A stretch of DNA of 64,000 nt. It comes from Diplosphaera chodatii. Its lineage: Eukaryota; Chlorophyta; Trebouxiophyceae; Prasiolales; Stichococcaceae. The notes under the pieces were generated by a model. It was not told where the DNA came from, did not search any database, and saw only the letters and a list, made by a program, of their open reading frames with translations. Shown piece by piece: positions 22,506-35,355 of the stretch; the first letter of the stretch is position 1; each line of letters begins with the position of its first letter. Made by a program: the position numbers and the translations under genes. Where the stretch lies: the NCBI GenBank assembly GCA_032358165.1, contig JAALGY010000033.1, positions 2,480,001-2,544,000 of the forward strand. Reading direction: 5' to 3'.

Positions 22506-25500
22506 TTATTGCTCAGCAGCAGCGGCACCTGATTGCCGCAGTAGTGTCAGCTCAAAGGTCCTGATCTCAGATGACTGGAGTGTGACAACTAGTTTTGGCC
22601 CAGAAAACCAGCCCCCAGCCCCGCGATCTGCACTCCAGTCCTCCAGAGGCTGACTGGGCAGATATGCTGGTTCTGCACCTGTCTTCACCACGCCCACCCA
22701 CTGCCCCTGGCGGTCGAACCCGTCTGGGACGGGAATACTCATGTTGCCGTCAGCGGCGACCGCCTCTGCCAGGGCCGGCTCCACGGTGAACATGGGCGCG
22801 CCAGCAGCAAAGTCGCGGTTGGGCCATGTGTGTGCCGCTGCGGGGTGGCTGCCGGTGAGCGACACCTCCCGCAGGCTGGTGATGGCCAGGCCGGCGAGCA
22901 GCTGCGCGACGTCCACGCGCACCGGCGCCGCCAGCTTGGCATCCTCCCCCGCCTGCTCAACAGGACAACGCGCTCCGTGGGCGACAGAGGCTGTACTGGG
23001 GCTGCACCTTGTGGTCCATCTAGACACTCACCTGAAGACACGACGTGCATGCAGATGCCACGACGAGGCTCCGCCTGTGCAGGCATGCATGCGCAGAACT
23101 TGGCGGTGGCAGGTGCGGAGGGGCGCGCATGCACCTGGTAGATGTGGACCAGGCGGAGGATGACGGTGCCGCCGTCGTCGTACAGGCTCATCACGTGCAC
23201 CTGCGGCGGCAGCGCCCCGCTCGCCCGCAGCAGGGAGTAATGTGGCTGCCGTGGCACCTGCAATGCGCCGAGCACCTATTTGCGCCAACAAGCCAGCACC
23301 TTCACAACTTGACCTGATACACAGGCCAGTTCCGCTGTGTCACAGGCCGGGCCTGTGCATGCAGCCACCGTGCTGCGAACAAGTGGGCGCCACACAGCCG
23401 CCAACCTGCAGGGTGGGGCGCTGTTCGAGTGCAGGGGCAGGCGCCGAGGAGGTGGATGGCGGCGCTTTTGGGACCAGGAAGACCGGCAGCAGCGGCCACG
23501 CTGCGCGGTAGGCGTGCTCCCGGCGGTGCCTCGCCGCCGCCGCTGCCGGCTGCAGGCTCAGCCGCACTGTTCCGCGCGCGATCACACCTTCAGACCAGGC
23601 ATCGACACCAGAGTTGCTCAACACGCGAGAATTCCCGCTGCAAACTCTGAGCATGGTGTGATGCCAGGCGCACTCCAAGCGTGTGGGTGGCAACACCAGC
23701 CTTCTGGCCGCTGCCACCAGCATCATGATGCGCTCGTGGCTGTGAAGGCAGAGGCGCATGGGGCGGGCAGCATGCAGGCCAGCTGGCCCCGCACCCGCGC
23801 CGCCCTCCTGCTCGTCCATCTTCTCGGGGTTGCCCAGCTCATCGCTCAGCGCCGTCCGCCGGTTCAGCATGACCTCTAGCTGCCCCGACCGCATGGACGA
23901 TGCCCCTGCAGCAGCCACCCACTTGCAGTGTTGTAGGCACATGGGTAAGCATCAAAAAGCCCAGAATCGGGGGAGTGCTCACGCAAGAGCACATACTAAC
24001 ACGCTCGCTGCAGCCCTCACAGCGGTGCAGGGCATGGCAGGCTGGCAGGTGCCAGGGGGCGCACCCTGTCCACGATCCGTGACAAGGCTCAGCTGCCGGC
24101 CGGAGCGCGCGTCACGCAGGTACATGGCCGAGGTGATCGGGAAGTAGTTGCCGCCTATGGGGTTGGCCGTGTGCTGGTCGGACAGCGGCGCGGCGGCAAA
24201 CGCGGCGTGCACACCGCGCACCCGCCTCACCATCGCCAGCGAGTTGGCGTCCGTGAAGAACTCCTCGCCTGATATTACACCGAAGCCATAATGATACCTC
24301 ATTCCTGCTGTCAACATTCTGCATGGACCTCTTGTTTGGTACAATCCCGTGACCTGATCTATGATCGACACATGATTCTGCATCAATTGATATTGCCGCT
24401 GCGTGTAAGCAGCTGTCCACTCGAGATCACTTACCAGAGTCCAAATCCGTCTCGATGCTGAGGCACACATCATGCGGCTGCGACAGAGGCCCCACAGTCC
24501 ACTCCACCTCAAGATAGTCGGCACCATCCCATAACCTGGGGACATGAGCAGATCTACTGCTGTGAGCATGCAGCATGATGTCAAACCAGCAGCTGTGTGT
24601 GTATCACCAGGTTGCGCACGGGTGTCCAGCAGCCTACGAGATGCCAGGGAGCATAGATGGCGGCCCGCACCTGACAGCGAGCTGGGCCTCGGCGCTGATG
24701 TTGAGGCGCACCTCCAACGCCAGTGGGCCGACCAGCACCTCGGCGGTGACAGGCATGGGCCCCTTGCCACCCACCTGGCGCAACTGCAGGAGCATGAAGG
24801 GCGACGTGTGGCTGTAGTCACAGCCGGGACCTTGCAGGTTGGCAAGGTCTTCCTGTTCTTCTCGAGAGGTGCGAACAGTCATTCCTCTTATTTTCGCTCT
24901 TTGAATCTTGGCCATGATGAGATTGGCAGCCCTAAGCGACTTTACCGGCTGCGCGGGTCCCGTGGGGTGGAAGATGTACTGTCCTGACGGACGAACGACC
25001 CACGGCGGCTGCGACGGGTGCCGTGCGCCCTCGTAGTACACCTGCAAAGCACATCGGCACTGGCTCTGAAGCTGTGCATTGTCCCGCAGTCACTGCGCCG
25101 ACGGACGAGTGTCCATCAGGGGCACAGGGGCACACCACTGGCCGGGCATCGAGGACACCCCTCAGACGGTCAAGTCTGTGCGCCGTCTGCACCACACCAT
25201 GTCCGCGCTGAGCTGTGTGACGGTGTTGGTAGCGACATCCTGCAGGGATCTCAGCGCTGCTCCGCTGGCACTCTGCTCCAGCGTCAACTCCAGAATGCCA
25301 TTGGAGATGACGGTCTGCGAGAAATGCGAAATGAAAGTCATTCTCAAGTTAACAACAGCAACCTTCACATGCAGGCGTGGACAAGGGCGCGGTGCCAACT
25401 TTGGCAGATGCCCACCTCGTTGCCTATGACCACTGTCCGGGTGGTGGCAGTTGCATTGGCTGCATCCAGGGCTGGCCCAGCCGCCTCCTCAGGGACAGCG

Positions 25501-28500
25501 GCCTCCACCTTCTGCACTGTGCATGTCAGGCGGCCGGCTGTGACGCTGTCCTCGCACCGGACTGAAGGCGCAGGTTGCTGGGCTGTACCTGCAAACAGTG
25601 TGAAGAGGTCAGCCCGCGTGAGCCCTGCTGACTAACAACTTGATTCAGCAGCCAATGCTGTGCAACGAAGCATCATTTTCACCTTTGGCGTGTTCTGTTG
25701 GGCAGGATCTGCATGACAGTGCACATTCAGTGTGCATGGTGTCAGGGCGCCGGCCACACTCGCCCTGCAGCAGCGCAGCAGCAGCAGCATGAGCGCCGCC
25801 ATTTCCGGCCGCCGGCACCACATCAGAGACCACATCGCCTGAGTGTTGCATCTCCATGGGTGCATGGCACAGTTGCACCCACCTCTGCCGCCCACTTGCT
25901 GCACTGTGGATCCCCATCTGCACAGCCAGGAGGTGCACCGGCCGCCGGCACCTTCTCGATGCGGAATGTTGCATACCCCATTGGCGGTACCTGTACAATG
26001 CATCATGCCAGAGTGAGCCGGAGAGGACACACGCTTACCGCAGGGACCATCGATGAGGCAGCCCGATCACGAGGCTCGGGATTGGAGATCGTGGGCTCGT
26101 CTGTACAGTGCCAAAGCCTTCCAAGGTGAGCCTGTCAGCCGGCTGCTGACATAGCAAAGGAAGAGACGTTAACCTTGGCTAAGAAGACAAGGTCGTAGTC
26201 GCCGACCCAGTGCAGCTGCTGCGCAAAAGCCGCATCGCTCTTTACCAGGCTCTGCACCACGCGCACTGTCGCTGAGCTTGTTGGCTGCGCCTGCGTGGCC
26301 ACCAGCTTCCCTGCAGGGTCTGCAGCCCAGCGGCACCAGTGTCAGCGCTTGCAGCAACAGGATGGTTTGCTGGCTGTTGCCAGCACTGCCAGGAGCTTCC
26401 ACTAAATTCGCATCTGCACGCTTTCACTGCCTTGCGAATCATCAGGTACGGCCGCAAGCAACTGGTTCAGACCTGTGACGGTCCAGGAGTGGGCACCAGT
26501 CAGCGGCACGCGCACATGCTCGGTGCGTTCCCAGGCTAGGGAGTTGTACAGCAGCAGGTGGAAGCCGGTCCCGGCGGCGGAAGACTGCACTGACGCCGCG
26601 CATATCGAGACATTGAGCAGCGTGCAGTGCTGCAAGCTGAACCTGCACATGCGCTCATGACTTCAAGTGCTAAAATATTTTGGGCACGACCATTCATTCG
26701 TCAGAGGCACAGTAGCTCAAGCATCGCACTGCCACTGCCTGCTTGCATACACATGGGCATGCTGCCGGCGACACAAGCAGCACAGCGGAAGGGTATGGGT
26801 CCTCACCCATCAGCAGGTAGACCCAAAAGGCCAGTCAGTGCACCATTCATGACGCCCTGTCCATCGTCCATGCCTGCACCAGGACACATGCGAGCTCTCA
26901 AGCAGCAACATCAACCGCCCGATGGACCACCGGTGGACCACCTTCGGCATGCCGATGCGTTGTAGGCTTCTTGTTGAGCAGACAACAGCACACAGGTACA
27001 ACGTCCCATCAGCAACAACTGGCGCAGCCAGCCCGCTGCCGGTGGGGCACGCACCGGAGGCCAGCAGCCGGCGGTAGTCCTGGTTGACCACGAAGCGGTC
27101 GGTGCCGGTGATGGCGTCGTGGTGCTGCAGCAGCGCCACCGTTTGCGCCAGCTGCTGCAGCGAGGGCGTGCCGGGGGGCGGGCGCGGCGCCGCCAGCTCC
27201 AGCTGCCGCGCCGCCCGCAGGTACCCGCTGGCCACCCGGCTCAGCAGCTTGGTGGACGGCCGCGATGTGAAGTACCCTGCATGCCAGTGAGCGCGGCATC
27301 GAGACACCTGCTGACACGGCACGACTTGGCAGGCAGCAGCTCAGCACCAGCATGCTCTGAATTCATATGCACTGAAACCGAAAGCTGTCACAGCCAGGTG
27401 GGCTTGATCAATCAACAAGATGGTGCACCTGTCCAGTAGCACTGCACGCAGTCAGCGTATGGGAACATGTCGCCGACGTGCACTGGCCATGTCCTGTTGT
27501 ACCCCTTCTTGGCTTCAGTATACAGCTTCGGCGTGGAGTAGAACACGTTGACGCGCCCGTCCTGCAGGTAGCACCACCATCCATGATGTGCAGTGTTGCT
27601 GAATGGGCATGCGGGGTATGGAAGATCGACACCATGTTCGACACCTTCGCCTACCTTGTTAGTGTGGTGTATGATCTTGTCAAGGTTGCGCCACCACACA
27701 AATGCTTGCGTCCAGTCGAAATCACCTGCCGTTGGCAAAAGCCCCGCCAATGGACATCGCGATCAACCCTTGCAACATATGGAGATGCATGACTGTCGGC
27801 ATCAGGCTGCAACGCCCAGGTCACATCTGATTGACCAGCGCACCGCCCATGGTGAACATGATGTCGTTGCCCTCGATGTGAGCGGCCATGTTCTGGGCAG
27901 CGGTCACAAACTGCTCCACACGCTCCGCCACGTTGTTTGGCTCGGTCGAATTTGCGTCGTCCACTATGTGCTCGCCATGCGCCGCAAACTCCCCCAGCTG
28001 CCCCAGGGCAAAGCCTTCAGGGCGGTAGTAGCTCCCTGCAGCATGTGATTGCGCGTTGCGTTCAAATGTAGCAAGGGGTGCGCTTTGGATGAAATCCGTC
28101 GCATGCAGATGTTGCCTGACAGACCTGCCTACCTGTCTCCATGGCATAGGTGAACAGGTCGCCGTAGGAGCCATAGATGGGGCTGCCCCGCCACAGAAAC
28201 TCCAGCTGTTTCCGTGGCTTTCGAAGCTCTAGATCCTGTTTTGAAGGGCAACTGCATCTATGAGGAGGTTGACCAAAGCATCAGCACCTTGACGTGCCAA
28301 TGTGCAGTTCCATGTCAAGTGCACATGAGCATCTCCGGTGCACCATAACATTGACGCTGACCTACCTGTTTGTCCAGGCGGCTGAAAAACATGGAGTCCA
28401 TGCCCCCCAGCGCCGCCAGCGCCGGCGTCACGCTCGAGTGGCCGAACGTGTCCAGCTGCCAGTGCTGGCGAACGACATACCCAAAGGTCTTGGCTAACCA

Positions 28501-29676
28501 CCTGCAACAATGTTGGTGCAGGTTTGCCTGAATGAAACGCTGCATTCCGGCAGGAGGGAGCACCCCTCTGGTTGCAGCAGAGCTTGCGATGCCCCACCTG
28601 TGGCCGAGGGTCATCTGATCGATGATGTCCTCGTACTGCGTGATGGCCTCGTCATTGCTGACCCAGCCGCCATTGGCAAAGTCCAGCTGCCCACCTTTGA
28701 CCAGCTGCTGCACCCGCTCCTGGGTCTCTGTTTCTTGCATATCATACCTGGACGAGCTCACATGGCAGCTTTGCGCAGCTGACAACCTGTCATGATGTGT
28801 TTTCATTCGTACAAATGCCATGGCGACTCCCGCTTGCACGTCATTGTTTCACACCAGAGTTTGAAGAATGAGATCTCCCCGTAGACATAGCGTCGATCAC
28901 GGTTGGCCATCAAGCCGTGTATGATGCCATCCAGCTCATACTGCACTGCTGAGATATGTGGACCGACTGCAGCCTGCAGCACAGGTAACATGCGACATGG
29001 ACATGTAGGCATTCGAGTCTGCAGCAGTCAATCTTTTGCAATGGTGGAGTGGCATCCTAGCTCTGCAGCATGATGATGGACTGACACTGACGTGAAGATC
29101 GTTGCGTGTGCCGAGGAAGCTCTGGGAGTATGTCTTCAGCCAGCCAGGATCATGGTGCGTGTGGCACACCAGGTGCACATTCAGCTTTGTGGGGTGCCTG
29201 CCACAACGAGACACAGGTGCTGAGGCGTTGCTTCATGTAAAGTGCAAAGCCACAGGAAGTTCAAGTGCAAGCATGGTGGATGGTTTACTAGCTACCTGGA
29301 GACATCTGTCTTCCAGATGGCGTTGCGCTTCTTAGGCTGGAAGTTGGCCACTCGCCGTCCGACTGTGGCGAGCAGGGCATCCTGCCCAGGCAGATCTTCT
29401 GTGATCTGTGCCGCCAGAAAGCTTGGCGCTCATTCTTGCAGACCCACTTCCGCTGGCACTGTTGGAGCCTCTGCTGCCGTGGAACAGCACCCCGACCTTC
29501 TGGTATGTCCAGATTACAGCATTCATGCAGGCACTCACGCTGTCGATTTCCAGTGCCGTTCGCAAGTGATATCGGCGGCCGTACCCACGATGCGCATGCC
29601 GCATCTGTGGCACCGCAGACAGATGGCTGTGGTTCACCAACACCAGGCCCAGTAAGCCGAGGCCGAATGCAAGCAT
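22506..29676 (-). CDS. GH38 alpha-mannosidase (Golgi/lysosomal type), membrane-anchored
   Basis: Class II alpha-mannosidase removing alpha-linked mannose from N-glycans. Phase-checked exons: 29676-29539, 29405-29296, 29197-29092, 28973-28855, 28747-28598, 28501-28366, 28235-28133, 28035-27844, 27725-27655, 27561-27429, 27276-27000, 26642-26473, 26310-26174, 25990-about 25896; more exons follow to stop 22506-22508. It starts with a signal anchor 'MLAFGLGLLGLVLVN', fitting a type II Golgi protein. Zinc-site motif: 'LVCHTHHDPGWLKTYSQSF'. Nucleophile Asp: 'QHWQLDTFGHSSVTPAL'. Further landmarks: 'NGGWVSNDEAITQYEDIID', 'LEFLWRGSPIYGSYGDLF', 'GDFDWTQAFVWWRNLDK', 'LLQHHDAITGTDRFVVN', 'LYNSLAWERTEHVRVPL', 'VPPMGYATFRIEKV', 'GGNYFPITSAMYLRD'. 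'HHD' replaces the usual HND or HDD but keeps the His and Asp ligands. I cannot decide between Golgi II and lysosomal subclass. Exons downstream of about 25,900 are only approximate. Confidence 0.9.
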
Positions 29677-30650
29677 TAACGCCCATTCCGCTTTGCGCCT
29701 GCGAGGTGCATTGTAGGCAGATGGCCTCGGCGCGCGCTACTGCTTGCCATGTTCAGCGACAACAATGAAGTTGCACGATTAATGGCATGCAACCGTAGCA
29801 TGCAGCGATGTTCTGACGCACCCACTGCAAAAGGCTCTGTTCTGGGCTCGCGCCATCATAGTGCCACAGGCTTCCGCACAGCACTGTTGCTAGTTTGGCA
29901 GTGGCAGCTGGCACGGGGTAGAGTCAGCACTTGCGTGCGCACGAGGCTGCCACCACGACATGATGCAAAGTAGCGCTGCAAGCTACAGGACTGGACGCCT
30001 ACAACCACTCGCGATGCCTGCTGTCAAGTCGCTGCACCAGGTGGATGCACGACAAGTCCACCTGGATTCGAGCTGCTGGCCTGTGCTGAGTGTGTCGCTG
30101 ATCCTTCAGATGACGCGAACAGAGCGCAACTGGTTGAAGTCCATCAAGCGGCCCGCATGGACGGGGGCGAGGTTTGCAGGACGCTGCCCTTTCGTGATTT
30201 CGACTACGCCGGGCCCGCTGTACTAGTCCAGCAAATAAATCGAATGGTCGGCGTGATCAGTGTTTGAGGGGGTATTCCGGGTCCCCCCCATCAAACCTGT
30301 AGCACTGTACCATCACGTACCATCATGTCGCACCCTTCGTGGGTTTGCGGTGTCACCGCTTGATCGCATTGCTGCTGTACAGCTCCCTGTTGTTCGCATG
30401 CAAGAATCAGCACAGCACGTGTGAAACACGCGGCCAACGAGACGCGCCCCTTGTAGCAATAATGCAAGGTGGTGATCAGCCTTGAAGTGCTCAAGAGAAG
30501 CTGCCAAGTCGTTGTGATTGAGCAGCATGTGAGTACTACCACTGGGACGTCTGCATCTTTGCTGACTGCGGTGCAGACCAGGGACAGCGAGCAACGTCCA
30601 TGCCGCAGCGGTACATGCGAACACATCATGGGGAGCCATGAGGATGGGGA
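29677..30650. other. Divergent promoter region between two mannosidase genes
   Basis: About 970 bases between the start codons of the GH38 (-) and GH125 (+) genes. No conserved exon found. A shared regulatory region is possible but no specific element was recognised. Confidence 0.45.
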
Positions 30651-33600
30651 ATGATCCCGGAACCGCCGCATCATGGCCGCAGGCCGAAGCGGCTGCCCAT
30701 CGGCCTGCCCATTCTGCTGTTCGCGCTGCTGATCACCATTCCCACTTACAAGGATGGGGCGCGGCTGCTGCGCCGATGGCGTGATGCGGAGTTTGAGCTC
30801 CGCTCCGCCGGGCTGCAGGCTGACAGGTACGATCTGCTCCCTGTTTGTGACCATCTTTGCGGCGACTGCACCTCGTCATAGTGTGCAAAGGCTTCATCCG
30901 GCAAGGTCTGCCGCGTGCCATCGTTGCAGACCACCAGGTCGTCCAGAGGTCTGGGCCAGTGGCAGAGAGTATCAGAGCAATGAAACCCTTGTCAGGTGAT
31001 TGTAAGTCAGACTCCCATGTCGTAGCACACTGCTGTTAGAGCAATGCCAACGACGTCAGGTCTTGACGCCCATGTGTCTGGGCAGGGAGCTTTGGGAATT
31101 GCTCTCGACAGAGGAGACATCACAGCTGCGGACCCTTTGCCGCCGATGCCTATGGCACACGCTGCAAACCTGTGTGCGTGCGCACGGCATCGGCCGCACC
31201 ACATACGTTGGTGCGCACTGCCACCCACACTATCGAGCCTTCGTTTGATGCACAAAGCAGGACATGAATGACTTTGGTTGTAGTGTTCACATGTGCGCTT
31301 GCTGCTTGCAGCTACTGGGGACATTGATGAGATGGTGCGTCTTGCTCAGAGCGTGGACCAGCTCTGCAGAACACATGCTGTGGCTCTGCAATCACAGCAG
31401 ACGCTGAACCCTTGCCCGGGTTGTGATTGCAGTGGGTTCGGGACTCCGCAGTGCAGGCAGCGATCTACTTCCCCAGGGTGCAGCAGCACCCGTCGCTGCG
31501 GGTGTTGCTCGAGGGCATCGTCCGCACACATGCGTACTATGTGCTGCAGGTGGTCCATGGTCGCACTTGCATGATAGTCGGGTTCTTGCATTGTTGCACT
31601 GGCGCTTCTGGACATGGCTGAACAGAAGCCTGATACTTGTGAGCCTGCTCCATTGGCAGGATCCATACGCAAACTCCTTCAGGCCACGATGGCAAAAGTC
31701 GGAGGAGTGGACATCCAAGCAGCTGCGAGGCCTAGGTGCATGACGGAGCTTGGAGAGCACCCTCGTATGCATGCTCACCAAGCAGGCTGCCGTCTGGCCA
31801 TGTTCATTACATCATTGTGCATGACCACAGGCCGCGCAGGGTTTGTTGGCACCCGCAACTACGAGTTGGACTCGGGCGCATACTTCATTGGCCTGCTGTG
31901 GAACTTTGCAGTCACGCCTGGCATCCGCCGCCCAGGCACACTGCTTCGGGACCCACTGGTGAGCGCTTATTGGGAGAACACATGCTGCAACCACGCCGTC
32001 TGTGCACATAATCTGCACAGTGAGCACCCATCATACATAACAGACTTGTTGCAATGCGTGGAGCCGCTGCAGGTCTACAGTGCAGTGGAGCTGCAGCTGC
32101 GCACCTGGGCAGGGGAGCGATGGCATGAGGAGCGGTCCACCTACCGGTATGCTGAGCTGCCGCGTGGCGGCGTGGGCCCAGAGAGCAACTATACAGGTGA
32201 CATCTGCTGAGCACGAAGATCGGCAACTAGGCATGACAGCAGGGGCACCCACATGCAGGGTGCAGGAAGCGAATAGGATGTAGCCTCCCATGACACCAGC
32301 GCATGTCGAAGGGTTGACATGCAGTTCACCGTGTGCAGGCATGGTGTGGAGCGGCTTCCGTCCCAGTGATGATCAGAACACCTATGGCTTCAACATTCCT
32401 GGCAACATGTACGCTTGGGCGGCCATCCAGCGGGCCCGTGCTCTGAACGCACAGTACTGGCAGGACGACTCCTTGGAAGCGCTCATGCTCGATTTGTCCA
32501 CCACCATCAGGTACCCTATGCCGGATGCGTACATGCCGCTGCGGTGCACCGCAGACCGCAGAAGTTTGCCGACCTGCCTCAACGCAACTGTGTGACATAG
32601 ATAAGCGCCAATGTGTAGCTCAGAACTTAGTCTGCACACGATCGGCTCCTGTGCCGTGCAGGGATGGCATCGAGCAGCACGGCATCGTCAGCACCGAAGA
32701 CGGCGTCCTGGTGTACGCGTACGAGGTGGACGGCCGCGGCAACTCCCTGTCCGACACTGACGACCCCAATGTGCCCAGCCTGCTCGCCGCGCCGCTGCTG
32801 GGCTACAGCCCACTGGACGCCGCCATCCACGCGGCCACACGAGCGCGGCTGCTCAGCGTCGCGGAAAACCCATTCTACTTTGCAAGTGCGTGGCCTATCA
32901 CTCACACCATGTGCATGTGTTTGCTGTGACATTGCACTCTTCCCACCACTCACACGGTCACGGGCCGACGATGCGCCGCAAGAAAGGCTATGAAGTTCGA
33001 CAAAATCCTTGTGAGGGCTTCAAATTTCTGCATGATGCAGGCCCCAGCAGGGAGGGGCTGGGCTCCACGCACACGCCCGCAAACTATGTGTGGCCGCTGT
33101 CGTGGATGGTGGAAGCGGTGGCGAGCACCGACGCCGCGCGCCGCGCACAGCTGCTGCGCTGGGCGCTGGGGGCGCAGTGCGGCAATGGCCTCATGCACGA
33201 GAGCATTGATGTGACAGACGAGGTGTGGCTGCTGGTGCCCACGCCGCCCGCCGCTCGCACTCCAGGGCCGCTTTTTTCCAAAACGGCAGACCTCCACGTA
33301 TGCTGCAAAGTCCTGATGACCCTCCACCCACGCTTTAAAAGTTTGCTGTTCGCACCGCAGCTGGGCACGCGGTGCACGCGGCCGTGGTTTGAGTGGGCCA
33401 ACGCCATGCTGGTCGTGGCAGTAGAGAACACGCTGGGCATCGACTGCGGCGCAGCGCCCGATCCTGCCGAACCGCCGCAGCCTGCCAACTCTCAGGTAGG
33501 AGCTCAGCGGCATACGACAGCGCAGTTGTCCGCAGCTTGATGTGTCAACAGCACAACATATGCTTGCGGGGCTGCCGCAGCTTGGCAGCTGATCGAGATG

Positions 33601-33828
33601 GCTATGGATTTTGCACAGGTGGGGGCTGGAGCGGGTGTGGTGACGGACTTTGTCAGTTTGGAGGGAGCCATCAAGCACCTGTGGGTCGACAAGACGCACG
33701 GGGAAGGGTTCGGGGACGGCTGGGATGTTCCTGTCCAGGACCCTGCAGTCGGGTCAGCGCTGCCCCAACAACCAGAACTGAAGAAGAGGAAGGGAAAGAT
33801 GAACGTTCACAATGCACACCAAGTGTAG
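30651..33828 (+). CDS. GH125 exo-alpha-1,6-mannosidase (Mug157/DUF1237 family)
   Basis: Metal-independent inverting exo-alpha-1,6-mannosidase family. Start ATG 30651 with a type II membrane anchor 'LPIGLPILLFALLITIPTY'. Exons: 30651-30826, 30930-30995, 31086-about 31173, 31312-31334 (23 nt), 31435-about 31550, about 31662-31735, about 31832-31960, about 32073-32196, about 32338-32510, about 32662-32884, about 33043-33221, about 33361-33495, about 33620-33828. The microexon gives 'STGDIDEM' and joins to 'WVRDSAVQAAIYFPR', the GH125 'TGD-x-WLRDS' block. Further signatures: 'GTRNYELDSGAYFIGLLWNF', 'VWSGFRPSDDQNTYGFNIPG', 'HTPANYVWPLSWMVEAV', 'GNGLMHESIDVTDE' and 'CTRPWFEWANAMLVV'. The last exon adds an unfamiliar basic tail ending 'KKRKGKMNVHNAHQV'. 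A Golgi or ER location is likely from the anchor. Confidence 0.92.
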
Positions 33829-34078
33829 TGCACTCCCTGAGGCCAATGATTTATGGGAGCGAAGAAGGTGTTTAGAAGTACATTGCCACTTTAGGGCGCC
33901 TACTCGGGGTCGACTGGTTTATGACGGATCTGCTGCACAGGCCGGCTTTGAAGACTCTTGCACCGGCAGCAAGATACTGACATGCAGCACATGTACGTTC
34001 ATACTCATGGCACAGTTGCCAATGATGCGCCGGAACACCCACAGTGGCAGACGCCTAACAAATGCTTTATGTAATCCA
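33829..34078. other. Short convergent gap
   Basis: 250 bases between stops of GH125 (+) and the SMN-like gene (-); must contain both 3' ends. No other feature. Confidence 0.5.
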
Positions 34079-35355
34079 TCAGCTGACTGGTTGCGGCATG
34101 CTTGACTGTTGCTGCAGCTGTGACTGCAGCCTCCGCCGTTCGAAGTGTCGCCCAGTTTCATAGCCGGCATGGTACCATGCTGACAGCAAACCCGACAAGT
34201 CCTGATCGCCAGGAAGCGCGGCAGCTGCATGGTCAACCTCCTGCGCTCAGGGCAACGTGCAGCTTGTGAACAGCAGCATTCTGCAGATGAGACCTCAGCT
34301 ACCGACTTGCGCACCAAACATCAAGGGCGATGGTGAGATGCGCATGCCCACACCTGCAACGTGTGAGGTTCGGGAGCAGCAGCAGAAGGTTCCGCTGACA
34401 CATCACAGCTTGAGCTGTCTGGGGGGTGCTGCACGGCAGGTGCATCCCCATACTCAGCCAGCGCAAAGCTGGGGGGCGGCGGCGGCTGTGGTGGCGGCTC
34501 CTGCCCAGCTTGGGCCCCGAGAGGAAAGGGCCAGCTGCCTGCGCATGCAATGGGCCCTGCGATGTAGGCCGCAGATGCAGCAACTGTTGTATGGACAACA
34601 TGCACCAAGGCAGGCGGCAAGGGTCCCCATGGTGCCAGATCGTCACCTGCGTGGTTGAACAGCAGGGAACAGTGCAGATGACCTAGTGGGCGCAAACCTG
34701 CTGGATGACCAGCCTGCTGTCCCGCAGCCAGCTGTGCCGCCTGCGCAGCCTGCTGCCACGCGAGCCTTGCTGCGCGTTCAGCGACCGCCACTGCGCTGGC
34801 ACTGGCATCATGCTGAGGAGGCGGCTCCTGCATGGGCACTGACGCCGCAGCTTCCGTTCCCGCCTCTGCTTCGCCTGCCTCGGCAGCTGCTGTGCCACAG
34901 TGGGAAAACTTACTCTGGCATCACTGAATATGTGTCAGAACCAGACGGCTAGCACCAGGTCCAGTACTGGTACATCCTGCACACATGCTCTGCATGTTCA
35001 CCCAGGCTTCGCCAGTCGTCGAGCTCCTTCCGGGCCGCCTGGTAGCCGTGGTGCGCAAAGCGCTGCCGAGGGGCCGGCAGGGGCAGTACCATGCTGTCGG
35101 CAGCATCAGCGCTCGGCACCTCAGGCCGCTGCCGGGCTTCACGGTGCAATGCACCGTCTCGGGGGGCTGGCAGATTGCTGCTGACTGCTGGTGGCGTCCT
35201 GGCCGACGTTTGCATGGCCCTGTGGGAGTCGGTCGCCTTGCCAAACACCCTGCGGTGGCAGCTGTTGCGCCGTCAGCATTTGCCTGTTGATCCCTTTTGG
35301 TCGCCATGACAGCAGATCGACACTGGCCTCACCTCAAGATGGCATCAGCATCCAT
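34079..35355 (-). CDS. SMN1: SMN-like protein with C-terminal YG box, no Tudor domain seen
   Basis: Likely survival-of-motor-neuron homologue, the core of the complex that loads Sm rings on snRNAs. Five exons, all phase-consistent: 35355-35333 (23 coding nt, 'MDADAILR'), 35249-35002, 34889-34710, 34646-34354, 34240-34079; 301 residues. The identifying part is the last exon, 'LSGLLSAWYHAGYETGRHFE', matching the SMN YG-box oligomerisation motif (LxxWYxSGYxTGxxxG-like). It is preceded by a Pro-rich stretch ('QEPPPQPPPPPSFALAEYGD'), also typical of SMN. The N-terminal half ('VFGKATDSHRAMQTS', 'HHGYQAARKELDDW') has no clear Tudor motif, and the Gemin2-binding helix is not obvious. Yeast-type SMN proteins also lack Tudor. 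Family call is moderately sure; the rest of the protein is not recognisable by eye. Divergent from the P450 gene. Confidence 0.72.
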
